The notes under the pieces were generated by a model that was not told where the DNA came from, made no database searches, and was given only the letters and a program-made list of their open reading frames with translations. From a bacterium (lineage in GTDB: Bacteria; Patescibacteriota; Minisyncoccia; Phycocordibacterales; UBA12079): a stretch of 52,615 nt of DNA. The stretch is from positions 1 to 52,615 of the forward strand of contig JAGYLJ010000005.1 of NCBI GenBank assembly GCA_018401295.1. The letters are read 5' to 3'. A program made the position numbers and the translations under genes. The stretch's first letter is position 1; every line of letters starts with the position of its first letter. Below, piece after piece: positions 8,464-17,551 of this stretch.

Positions 8464-8552
8464 TGCGGAGGGGGTGGGATTCGAACCCACGGTACAGTTT
8501 CCCGCACTCCAGTTTTCAAGACTGGCGCATTCGACCTCTCTGCCACCCCTCC
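8464..8552 (-). tRNA. tRNA-Ser (UGA)
   Basis: GGAGGGGTGGCAGAGAGGTCGAATGCGCCAGTCTTGAAAACTGGAGTGCGGGAAACTGTACCGTGGGTTCGAATCCCACCCCCTCCGCA with long variable arm. Confidence 0.94.
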
Positions 8553-8554
8553 AA

Positions 8555-8911
8555 TTAATATTCAATTATCAACAAATCTTTTTCTTGTAAACTTACAGAC
8601 CGACGCCTACATAAACACGTCTTAAATAAATATTCATCACGATTCTTACTCAAAACATAAAGCCAATCATAAGAATCTTCTTCTGTTTTTTTGATAACAT
8701 AGCCCTTTGAATTAGAGTGGATCCTTCTCAAATCAACTTCATTCCCGCTAGTATATTTTACTTGGACTCTTTTTAATTCGTTTCCAACATCAACAACCAA
8801 ATCATAAGAAGCAGACTCCGTTAGAGGTAACAAAACATCCCATCCTAATTTAGTAAAAGTAGATATAGCTTGTGCAACAGCAATATCTCCTTTCCTTTGT
8901 GTTGTTCTCAT
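8555..8911 (-). CDS. PD-(D/E)XK endonuclease-like protein (PDDEXK_5 / group-I-intron-endonuclease-like)
   Basis: KGDIAVAQAISTFTKLGWDVLLPLTESASYDLVVDVGNELKRVQVKYTSG: E...D-V-x-Q-V-K pattern. Confidence 0.72.
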   Translation of the reverse strand: MRTTQRKGDIAVAQAISTFTKLGWDVLLPLTESASYDLVVDVGNELKRVQVKYTSGNEVDLRRIHSNSKGYVIKKTEEDSYDWLYVLSKNRDEYLFKTCLCRRRSVSLQEKDLLIIEY

Positions 8912-9340
8912 CTTTCTATTATAAACGGTATAGGCAACCGTTGCAACATATAATTAAAAGATAATAATTATTATACCAAAATAAACACTAAAAATCTACT
9001 GATTATTTCATCATTTTAACAATCCCCTAGGATAAAATTCCAAAACTTGTATTATAATGTAAGATGTAAGATTAATTAATAAAAAATCATGTTATTAGAA
9101 CAAGAGACATCAAACATATTTTTTCTGAAGAAGCTCAACAAAATATGTCTAATTTAGATAAACAAATTCTAATTAAAAAAGCCGAAGCGACCGCTTTACT
9201 AAAATTACAAGGAAAGACCAATAATTAAAGCCAAAATTCTAAATAAACCTCTCTTTGCTTTAATTCCGATAAGAGTTTATACTTAAATAAATGGGTTAAA
9301 ACCTAAATTATTAATTGTTACCAACTAAAAAAATAAAATT

Positions 9341-10057
9341 ATGAAAAATAAAATTTTAATGTTTGGTTTGTTGGTCGGAATTTTTACCTTCACTAACAAT
9401 GCCTCAGCTGTCAGCCAAAATAGTCCTAAAGTGGTAGATACAATAAATCAAGTTCAACAAGTACAAGCTAACAACCAAGGAGAAAATACCCCTCTCCAAG
9501 AGCAAACACAATTACAAACACAAGAAGCAGAAACAAACGACGTTCCTGTTCAAAACCAGAATCAGCAACAAAACCAAGGTGAAGAAAACCAGATCCAAAA
9601 TCAAGAAACAATTGGAATAGAAGAAAGTGGTTCAGCCATAGCAGAACAAAGAAAAAGCCAAGTCGCCAATGCTGTCCACGAGATGCTACAAATTGCTGAA
9701 AGAAATAGTGGAATCGGCGAACAAGTCAGATTGATTGCTCAAGCTCAAAATCAAAATCAGGAACAATTAGAATCCAGTTTAGAAAAAGTTCAAAAAAGAA
9801 ACGAATTTACTAAACTCTTTTTTGGTCCAGATTACGGAGAAATTAGTAAAGCGGAACAAGTTTTGGAACAAAACAGAGAGCAAATTGAACAATTAAGTCA
9901 ACTACAGACTCAATTAACAAATCAGGCTGATCAACAAGTTTTAACTCAACAAATTCAATTATTAGAACAAGCTAATTTAGAAATTGAAAATTCTCTAAAT
10001 AAACAGAAAGGCGGGTTTAGTTTATTAGGTTGGATGTTTAAATTATTTAATAAATAA
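9341..10057 (+). CDS. Secreted Q/N-rich hypothetical protein
   Basis: Signal peptide MKNKILMFGLLVGIFTFTNNASA then Q/N-rich, predicted coiled region. Confidence 0.7.
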   Translation: MKNKILMFGLLVGIFTFTNNASAVSQNSPKVVDTINQVQQVQANNQGENTPLQEQTQLQTQEAETNDVPVQNQNQQQNQGEENQIQNQETIGIEESGSAIAEQRKSQVANAVHEMLQIAERNSGIGEQVRLIAQAQNQNQEQLESSLEKVQKRNEFTKLFFGPDYGEISKAEQVLEQNREQIEQLSQLQTQLTNQADQQVLTQQIQLLEQANLEIENSLNKQKGGFSLLGWMFKLFNK

Positions 10058-10080
10058 TTTTAGACAAAAAATAAAATAAT

Positions 10081-10119
10081 CAAATAAAAATCTCTTCGGT
10101 GGAAGAGATTTTTATTTGA
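10081..10119. terminator. Bidirectional terminator-like hairpin
   Basis: CAAATAAAAATCTCTTCGGTGGAAGAGATTTTTATTTG. Confidence 0.7.
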
Positions 10120-10387
10120 TTATTTTAATCGCCTGCCCTTTAATTAAGGCAAGAGAGATTTTTTTATAGGCAGAAGATAAAATTCTTTGAAAAGTGCTTT
10201 GAGATGTCTTCATTTCTTCAGCACATTCATTTTGATCCAAATTTTCTAAATTTTTCAAACGCAAAGCCTCTAACTCTTCTTTGGTTAACTCAACCTCATT
10301 CAAAATCCGCAAAGGTACTCCTCGCGGTTTAAAATATGTTATTTGCGGATTAAAACGTACCCGCCTTCCTAATCTTGGTCTTGGCAT
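10112..10387 (-). CDS. DUF134 family predicted DNA-binding protein
   Basis: MPRPRLGRRVRFNPQITYFKPRGVPLRILNEVELTKEELEALRLKNLENLDQNECAEEMKTSQSTFQRIL. Confidence 0.85.
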   Translation of the reverse strand: MPRPRLGRRVRFNPQITYFKPRGVPLRILNEVELTKEELEALRLKNLENLDQNECAEEMKTSQSTFQRILSSAYKKISLALIKGQAIKIIK

Positions 10388-10452
10388 AAAATTAAAATAA
10401 TTATACAGCAAAACCCCGTCTTGCCCACCTTAGACAAGTCGGGGTTTTTGAC

Positions 10453-10653
10453 TTAGGCATTCCGTCCGCATCCATTAGGACGGTTACGCAATCCTAGGCC
10501 CGTACCTTTACGTCTTCGGCCTTGCCCACATCCCATTCCTTGACCACGACCATCCATTGGTCGGTTTTGAGGATCAGCATCGGCACATCTACCCATTTGT
10601 CCGCCAGTTTTAGGACCTTTACCAGCAGGGCCTGTTCCATCAAATTTCGGCAT
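10453..10653 (-). CDS. DUF5320-like Gly/Arg-rich small protein
   Basis: MPKFDGTGPAGKGPKTGGQMGRC...; adjacent to DUF134. Confidence 0.75.
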   Translation of the reverse strand: MPKFDGTGPAGKGPKTGGQMGRCADADPQNRPMDGRGQGMGCGQGRRRKGTGLGLRNRPNGCGRNA

Positions 10654-11165
10654 AATATTATATTTAGTCGAAAGTCTCTAATGTCTAAAGTCGAAAGTGA
10701 AAAATTTGCTTCCTAAACCAAAACTTCGTTTTGGTCGGACGAACATCAAAGATGTTTTAGTCGCAAATTTTTTGACTTTATGGACTTTACGGACTTTATG
10801 AACTTCTGACTATATTTATTAATTCATTTTATTAAACAAGATAAATAGTTCGACCCACTGGCTATTCCAAAGCTATCTATAGTTATGAGTATATACCCAT
10901 TAGATTTTAAAGTCAAATGATTTTCTTGTCATCTACTTTTATGATAAAATATTTACCCTGTTAAATAAATTTAAATTTTTATAGAGATATGTTTTATGTA
11001 TATGTGATATAATTAAAAAGAGATAAGAAATCCTACACAAGACATACAAAAAATTTAAAGTTAAGATTTGACGAAAGCAAGAGATAAAATAGTATAAATA
11101 AAAAATATTATTAATTAACAATTAATATTTAGATATAGAGTCAAATCTTATTTAACAGGGTGAAT

Positions 11166-11655
11166 ATGGAAAAAGAAATAAAATGGCAGGCTTTTGAATA
11201 TGAACATACAACAAAATCCGCTGATTGGTTTTGATTGTTTGGATTATAGCAATCGGTATTGCAATCACAAATTCTCATTTATTTAACAACCCTCCTCTTT
11301 GGAAGATGTATTCTTATTAGTGCCTTTAGTCTTTCCATTTACGCAAGCAGAAAACCAGATTTATTAAATTTTACTTCCTCTCAGAGAGAGGATTTCTCAT
11401 CAAAGGGAAATTAGTACCATTTTCTGCAATACAATCATTCTGGGTAGAAAAGACCACCCGACCTCAACAAAGATAAACGGGCAAGGAAAGATCATTCTTC
11501 AATCCCAAACTAAAACTATCCCATATATTATCATTCCTCTATCAAAAGATGTTGACAAATTGAAGAGATAAGAGAGTATCTATTAAAACATCTTAAAAGA
11601 GGAAGAACACCAAGAAACTCTATTTCAAAAACTTTTCGAGAAATTAGGTTTTTAA
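11166..11655 (+). pseudogene. Frame-disrupted conserved membrane protein
   Basis: MEKEIKWQAFEYEHTTKSADWF then frameshift; fragments KINGQGKIILQSQTKTIPYIIIPLSKDVD and ILKEEEHQETLFQKLFEKLGF* in successive frames. Confidence 0.7.
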
Positions 11656-11665
11656 TTTTTTAAAT

Positions 11666-11737
11666 GTCCCCATAGTTTAATGGATAGAACGTGACTTTGC
11701 GGAAGTCATGATGTAGGTTCGATTCCTACTGGGGGCA
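11666..11737 (+). tRNA. tRNA-Arg (GCG)
   Basis: GTCCCCATAGTTTAATGGATAGAACGTGACTTTGCGGAAGTCATGATGTAGGTTCGATTCCTACTGGGGGCA. Confidence 0.88.
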
Positions 11738-11814
11738 CAAATTCGTCAAGACGGTAAAAAGCCACTGCTCTACATGTACCCATGTCTTGACCACAAAAAG
11801 GACCTGAACACACT

Positions 11815-12356
11815 TCAGTTCTTTGTATTTTTATCTATGTTATTTTGTTTTATTAAACTAATTATGTAACTTTTAGGAACTGCCCCAAAATTTCTAGAAT
11901 CTTTACTGTCCGTTATATTGTCACCGAAAACAAAACTGTATCTTTGGTAAATATCCATCTTCTGGTATATAGTCCTAACATTTTTATTTCATTAGGCTAA
12001 AAATATAAATCTGTCCTACTGAATTTTTCATTACATCCCCATTTATCAGTAAATTTTTATCTTATTTCAAGGAAATCTCTTTATCAGTGGCCTTTACTAC
12101 CTTTATTAATAAATTTTCATTGGCAGAATGCTTAAATAAAACAATATCACCTCTTCTCTACTGTGTTATTTTTATAATAATCATCAACAACATTTACCAC
12201 TTCACCATGTGAAAACATTGGTTGCATAGAACTTCCGTTCACTATAATCTAATTTTTGCCCAACAATTTCTAAACAGAATTGTTTTGAAAGAAAAATACT
12301 TAATACAATAACGAACACTGTAAATAAGATTAAATGTATCTTTTTTTGTTATGCAT
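11815..12356 (-). pseudogene. Frame-disrupted signal peptidase I-like (S26) gene
   Basis: Fragments in different frames: NGSSMQPMFSHGEVVNVVDDYYKNN; GDIVLFKHSANENLLIKVVKATDKEISLK; YSFVFGDNITDSKDSRNFGAVPKSYIISLIK. Confidence 0.75.
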
Positions 12357-12559
12357 AGAGTTGATTATATCATTTTTAATCTGATTTTTTAATAATTTTA
12401 TCACTTATTATTTAGCATCTTCTAAACCTTGAAAGAAGGGGAAAATGCTTTTTTATGCCTTTTGTTATACAAATGTATTTAGCAAAATCAAAAGAGAAAG
12501 ATTTTTATAAACAAGTTGACACAGTTATAGTTACAGAAAATTTATAAAAACAACCTTAA

Positions 12560-13606
12560 ATATGAATTTAAAACTGCTAAAAATTCTTTAGTTGATTTTC
12601 AGTTATCTCTCCATTTTGATTTTCTATAATCTTGTTCCATTCCATTATCTTTTTATAAAACTTCTTTTATTTCTTTGCCCAATATAAATACGGTAAGGTT
12701 TAATTATTACCCCTAAAAATGAAACCCCTTAGTAAAAACTGTAAATAAATTTTTTTAGGGTGAATTTCCAAACTGCCTTTTTCTTAAATAATTGTGCTGA
12801 TTTTCGGAATTTAGAGATTTTTAAATTATTCTTTTATCTTGATGAACAAAACCATATCATCAACATACCTTATGTAATATTTACACCTTAATTAGTTTTC
12901 ACAAAGTGGTCAAAATCATTCAGGTAAACATTTCCAAAAAGTTGCGAGGTTAAATTACCAATCGGTAGACCCTCCCTGTTTAGTACAAAATAGGGATTTA
13001 GTTTTCGGTAAACCTACCCAATCACTCCCTTTACCTCTAATACAAAACAATGTTTTGGTTGATCATGAAAGATATTTAAATTGATTAAATGAAGTAATAA
13101 ATCTTTATTAATATTCAATTGCCCACCAAAACGATCAATCACTTTTTCTACTTTTTTGAAGAAAATTTCTATCAATCGACATAAAATACCCTTTAATATC
13201 TAATTTCAACACGTAACAATCTTGAGAATAATTTTTAGAGCAAGTACAAATAAAATAATCAAGTCTTTAATTCCTAAAGAAACTCCTTTTTTAAGTCGGC
13301 AACTATAGTAACTATCATAAATAAAAAGCCGTTCAAAAATGGATTTAAATGATTATAAATCAAATGATGGACAATTTATCTCTAAAATTGTCTAAAAATT
13401 TCTTCGTTGCACGGGGACTAAAAGACACAAAACACAAAACTACGAGAGATATCGTATTGATTATTTATAATTTCCTGATAAAGTTGAAATAAATTTTTTT
13501 CATAATTCATTTCAAAAGCTAAACAGTCTGAAGATTTTCTTTTATTTTTTCGGGCATCATAATAGGCCTTAAATAAATCTACTAAAAGTTTAGGTGGTTG
13601 TTGCAT
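12560..13606 (-). pseudogene. DGR-type reverse transcriptase, frame-disrupted (or mis-assembled)
   Basis: N-term MQQPPKLLVDLFKAYYDARKNKRKSSDCLAFEMNYEKNLFQLYQEIINNQYDISRSFVF; then YVLKLDIKGYFMSIDRNFL, GLPIGNLTSQLFGNVYLNDFDHFVK (DGR SQ motif), YIRYVDDMVLF in shifting frames. Confidence 0.88.
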
Positions 13607-13620
13607 ATATTTTAAATTAA

Positions 13621-13645
13621 AGAGCGGATGCTTCGCATCCGCTCT
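13621..13645. promoter_or_regulatory. Perfect hairpin between RT and TR
   Basis: AGAGCGGATGC-TTC-GCATCCGCTCT, 11-bp stem. Confidence 0.75.
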
Positions 13646-13664
13646 TAATAATTCACCAGTCCTA

Positions 13665-13840
13665 TAGACAACGGACGGAAAAGCCGTTCGCCTGATCGTT
13701 TGGGTTGCGGTTGACAGTAGAGTTGCTAGAGTTCAGGTTGCGTTTCCAAGCATTAGCCCCTGAGATAGAAGACGACCAAAAGTTCGCGTTCGTACCCAAA
13801 TTGTTGAAAGACCCATCGGTATTGCGGTTGCCGGAAAGAA
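13665..13840 (-). other. DGR template repeat (TR)
   Basis: Gap-free alignment to 14439-14614 (offset 774); 20 mismatches, all at T on + strand (A in TR sense). Confidence 0.95.
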
Positions 13841-14019
13841 CCTATAGCTATAAGTAACCGTTTCATTCCTCTTTCATTCTGAAAGAAAAAAAGAAGTTTA
13901 ACAAAAAATGTCAAAAAATTCCTTAGTCTAAAAAACTAAGCAGGTTACGGAACTGATGTTATGTGTACTCTTATTTTTGCCTTAACAAAAATAACTCTGA
14001 CAACGATATTATATCATAC

Positions 14020-14364
14020 TTATTCACAAGATTTTTTCCAAGCTGATAATTGTTTACTGATTGATTCTATTTGTTCATTTAATATTATAAATTTTTTTAA
14101 ATTTATTTGTTTTAAATCTTTTATTAATCTTAAATATAATCGGATGGTTTCAGTATTTTTCTGAGCAATAATAATTTTTTCTTTTCTTTCAACAATTTCT
14201 CTATTGCTAAAATAAATATTACTTAGCAAGTCTACCACTTCCTTTTTAATACTTTCACCTAAAGTATATTTATAATCCTTAGAAAAATTATTGCTAAAAA
14301 TAAATAAATTTAATAACAATTCGTAACTTGTTCTATAAACTGGGAGATTAGAATAAATAGACAT
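14020..14364 (-). CDS. avd: DGR accessory variability determinant-like four-helix-bundle protein
   Basis: MSIYSNLPVYRTSYELLLNLFIFSNNFSKDYKYTLGESIKKEVVDLLSNIYFSN...; located between target gene and TR. Confidence 0.85.
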   Translation of the reverse strand: MSIYSNLPVYRTSYELLLNLFIFSNNFSKDYKYTLGESIKKEVVDLLSNIYFSNREIVERKEKIIIAQKNTETIRLYLRLIKDLKQINLKKFIILNEQIESISKQLSAWKKSCE

Positions 14365-14382
14365 TTTTCAAAAAATTAAACG

Positions 14383-14395
14383 AGGCTTCGCCTCT
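14383..14395. promoter_or_regulatory. Small hairpin downstream of VR
   Basis: GAGGC-TTC-GCCTC; DGR targets often carry a hairpin just past VR. Confidence 0.5.
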
Positions 14396-14429
14396 TTAAA
14401 AAAAGAGTCAAAGGGTCAAAGGGTCGAAT

Positions 14430-15932
14430 TCAGTTCTTTAGACAACGGACGGAAAAGCCGCTCGCCTGATCGCCTGGGAAGCGGTGGACAGTAGAGTAGC
14501 TAGAGTACAGGTAGCGTTCCCAAGCACTAGCCCCTGAGATAGAAGACGACCAAAAGACCGCGTACGTACCCAAACCGTCGAAAGACCCACCGGTACTGCG
14601 GTAGCCGGAAAGAAGACCTTCAAAACCTGAGGAACCCCCCGTTTTTAAAGCTGTTCCTGCAGGATCACAGTCCCATACCCCTGAACGGCTTGTGTCACAA
14701 GTCCCTGTTGATAAATATTGATCAAGAGTGTCCTGTTCTGCGTCTGTAGGAATATGCCAACCAGCAGGGCAAATTCCTTGAGCTCCTGCTGTTTCAACAT
14801 ATTGCATCGCTTCATCCCAATTGTAGAAACCGCCGTAAGTAGTACAGTTAGCATCACTGTTGTCATAACACCACTTTTCTATTGTTCCGTTGTTAGTCGG
14901 TTCGGTAGCTCCTGAGGCTAATTTTGTTCCGATGTTTAAGTTTTCAGAGAACCAACACTGTGCCCCTATTTGGACAGTTGCGTAACTTTGCCCTCCATGA
15001 CGAATTGTTTTTCCACAACCTGTTTCTTCCACAATCCAGTTACTTCCATCACAATAGGTTATGGCACTGGCCCCTTCATCCCAACCTAATTGGTTTTCTA
15101 TCCCAGCTGTACAAGTTGTTCCGTCTGGCCACAATTCTGTTTTACTGGTTCCTGAAGCAGCGTCTACATAAGCTTTGGTAGCTACGTGGTCATCGGCTGT
15201 AGGAGTATCAGCAATGATATTTCCATTAATTTCTAATTTAGCGATTGGCGTAGTCGTCCCCACCCCCACATTCCCACTTGTATCAATAGTCATCTTAGAA
15301 GTCCCATTAGTAATAAATCTTAAGTCTGTATTAGTGTAGGTACCTATGAGACCTTGGGAGGTTCCTGACCAGATACCTGTGGTAATAGAGTTAGTGACAT
15401 CTGTGACTTTGAGAGCTTGTTGTCCTGTACCTGATAGTTCTAAGAGAGCTGAAGGAGTGGAGGTACCTACTCCGATGTTGCCTATGTTGTAATAGATATC
15501 AGAAGAGCCACTCCATTTACCCATATCTCCTACAGCATCAATCAGAGTACCGTCAGGTAATTGGAAACCTTCTGTGGAATAGATTTTACCTACTACTGAT
15601 AGCTTCTGTACTGGAGTGGTAGTGCCTACTCCGACATTCCCTGTGTTGTAATAGAGGTTATCTCCTAGTTTAGTCCAGAGGGTAGCTAAAGCTGTAATGA
15701 TGTATTCTAGTCTTTCTATGAGACTACCGTCATTGTTAGCTGTAACGGTGGAAGAATCAAAGTCATTGTCTGCATTGTTAGCTCCGAGGATGTTTTGTGG
15801 GAAGTCTTGATTGGAAGAAGCTGGACCCACTGTGGGTTCGATGAAGGCAGCTTGGGTGGTATTAGTAACTACAATGATTAACATCATTGTAGTTAGTAAT
15901 ATCACTGTTAAATTTCCTAATCCTTTGTGCAT
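14430..15932 (-). CDS. DGR target protein: secreted, GNVGVGTTTP-type repeats and C-terminal FISUMP/C-type-lectin-like variable domain
   Basis: Signal peptide; repeats; C-term QCWFSENLNIGTK...CPAGWHIPTDAEQDTL...GYRSTGGSFDGLGTYAVFWSSSISGASAWERYLYSSYSTVHRFPGDQASGFSVRCLKN. Confidence 0.93.
   Translation of the reverse strand: MHKGLGNLTVILLTTMMLIIVVTNTTQAAFIEPTVGPASSNQDFPQNILGANNADNDFDSSTVTANNDGSLIERLEYIITALATLWTKLGDNLYYNTGNVGVGTTTPVQKLSVVGKIYSTEGFQLPDGTLIDAVGDMGKWSGSSDIYYNIGNIGVGTSTPSALLELSGTGQQALKVTDVTNSITTGIWSGTSQGLIGTYTNTDLRFITNGTSKMTIDTSGNVGVGTTTPIAKLEINGNIIADTPTADDHVATKAYVDAASGTSKTELWPDGTTCTAGIENQLGWDEGASAITYCDGSNWIVEETGCGKTIRHGGQSYATVQIGAQCWFSENLNIGTKLASGATEPTNNGTIEKWCYDNSDANCTTYGGFYNWDEAMQYVETAGAQGICPAGWHIPTDAEQDTLDQYLSTGTCDTSRSGVWDCDPAGTALKTGGSSGFEGLLSGYRSTGGSFDGLGTYAVFWSSSISGASAWERYLYSSYSTVHRFPGDQASGFSVRCLKN
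14439..14614 (-). other. DGR variable region (VR)
   Basis: See TR; ends just before the stop codon at 14430-14432. Confidence 0.95.
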
Positions 15933-16168
15933 AAATTTATTTACTTTATTATTATTTTAACATAAATAGTGGGGGGGGGGTAGAGAGATTTAAATTTATA
16001 TGTGGATAACTAAGTTATTTAACTTATTTGTTGTTTGTTTAATTACCATGAACTTACCATCTTGTGATAGTGTAGATTTCTGATAATATAGCATCAATGT
16101 AACGATGATTTATTAACTTTTTTAACCTCTGTGACTAAATTTCGGAAGTTGTCTCGACAAGGATAGCA

Positions 16169-17143
16169 CTATTTACTTAAAACCCTCACATCCAAAATCC
16201 TAGCCAAGGACTCTATCTCCCCTGTTCGTGAAAATGTTGGTGTGCCTAAATAACAATTTTCTTTAAGTAAAACAGCGGCTCCACCAGAGTTGCCTTTTTC
16301 CACCTTAGCTGAAGTGATAAAATAATCGGAATCAAAACCTGCAATAATTCCCTCTGTCACCGTCACATTTTTTTGGTCACCAATACTAGGATAACCTAAA
16401 ATAACCAACTCATCTCCTAAATTAGGATTGTTTGTACATAATAATGGGGAATTTTTTACAAGAGTCTTCACATATTCACTAGGAAAATCTATAGTAACAA
16501 TTCCCCAATCAAAACCTCCATCTAAGACAGAAATATTATTAGAGACAATAAAAACATCTTTCTGTGGAAATTTAACAATACAATTATTAGCAACAGTATT
16601 ATTATTTGAAGATATATCAGAAATAACATGTTTATTTGTTAAAACAGTAATCGAATCCCCTTCCCATTTAACCAGTAAACCTGACCCATTGGACTGTAGA
16701 ACTAATTCCCCTGTATTAGGATGATAGGAACGACATTCTAAAGAAACAACATAGGGGCCCCACTGATTAACAACACTCGTTAATTCAATTTTTTCAGTCT
16801 CTGCAATTTTTTCCTCTAAACTTAAAATCTGTTTTTGAGCTAATACTTTTTCGTCAGTTTGACTTTCCTCAAAGGAAATTCTCTTTTCTCTTTCTGAAAG
16901 TAAATCTGACTCTAGCTTTGACAAACCTTCTTCGTTTACTTTTTGTAGTTGTTTAACTTCTGAGTTAATTTCATCTAATTTATCTGACTGTTTAGCAATT
17001 AAATTATTTATCAATAAAAAATTAGTCTTTATTTCCCGTAATTGATTAAATCCGAACCAAACTGACAGCAAAACAACCAAAAATAGCAATATTAATAATT
17101 GAGTGACCTGTTTCTTTTTAATTTTAAAATTTAAATTTAACAC
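16169..17143 (-). CDS. Membrane-anchored trypsin-like serine protease with coiled-coil
   Basis: TM + coiled-coil; SGLLVKWEGDSITVLTNKHVISD, GGFDWGIVTID, KGNSGGAAV. Confidence 0.82.
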   Translation of the reverse strand: MLNLNFKIKKKQVTQLLILLFLVVLLSVWFGFNQLREIKTNFLLINNLIAKQSDKLDEINSEVKQLQKVNEEGLSKLESDLLSEREKRISFEESQTDEKVLAQKQILSLEEKIAETEKIELTSVVNQWGPYVVSLECRSYHPNTGELVLQSNGSGLLVKWEGDSITVLTNKHVISDISSNNNTVANNCIVKFPQKDVFIVSNNISVLDGGFDWGIVTIDFPSEYVKTLVKNSPLLCTNNPNLGDELVILGYPSIGDQKNVTVTEGIIAGFDSDYFITSAKVEKGNSGGAAVLLKENCYLGTPTFSRTGEIESLARILDVRVLSK

Positions 17144-17215
17144 TACTTATATTATATGATATATAAAAAAATCACGAAACTAATTTTTATTTTCGTGATT
17201 TTTTAATGTAATTTG

Positions 17216-17476
17216 TTAAATATTTTTAATCGCCCTTGCTAAACGAGATTTCTTTCTCGCCGCGGTATTTTTTTTAATCACTCCTCTCTTAGCTGCTTTA
17301 TCTATTGCTTTGTAAGCTGAAGACAAATTATTCATAGCTTCCTCCTTGTTTTTACCAAGGACAAGTTTATCAATAGTTTTAATTGAGTCCTTCATAACTC
17401 TCTTACGACGCAAGTTAAAAACCATCTTCCTCTGAGAACCTCTTAAAGCTTTTTTAGCTGATTTAATTACTGGCAT
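17216..17476 (-). CDS. rpsT: 30S ribosomal protein S20
   Basis: MPVIKSAKKALRGSQRKMVFNLRRKRVMKDSIK...KRGVIKKNTAARKKSRLARAI. Confidence 0.93.
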   Translation of the reverse strand: MPVIKSAKKALRGSQRKMVFNLRRKRVMKDSIKTIDKLVLGKNKEEAMNNLSSAYKAIDKAAKRGVIKKNTAARKKSRLARAIKNI

Positions 17477-17551
17477 ATGCAAAGAGATTACTATATTTTA
17501 TAAAAAAAAGCAATAAGAAAGGCGGTCCAGAGGACCGCCCTTAAGTAAAAA

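Noticed and set aside
9089-9228. Small ORF fragments (…EEAQQNMSNLDKQILIKKAEATALLKLQGKTNN)
   Set aside because: Readable peptide-like frame but no intact start; too short to call a gene or pseudogene.
10939-11121. 60-aa minus-strand ORF
   Set aside because: AT-rich sequence inside the candidate MITE; no coding features.
11666-11737. tRNA-Arg(GCG) as part of the fragment arrays
   Set aside because: Intact tRNA and no fragment or repeat core found just downstream, although its 3' end resembles the fragment at 3156.
14438-15181. Overlapping ORFs at 14438-14623, 14645-14866, 14718-14915, 14924-15181
   Set aside because: Alternate-frame or antisense ORFs of the DGR target gene.
15970-15980. G10 homopolymer upstream of the DGR target as a phase-variation tract
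   Set aside because: Lies outside the ORF and upstream of the start; no supporting evidence beyond the run.
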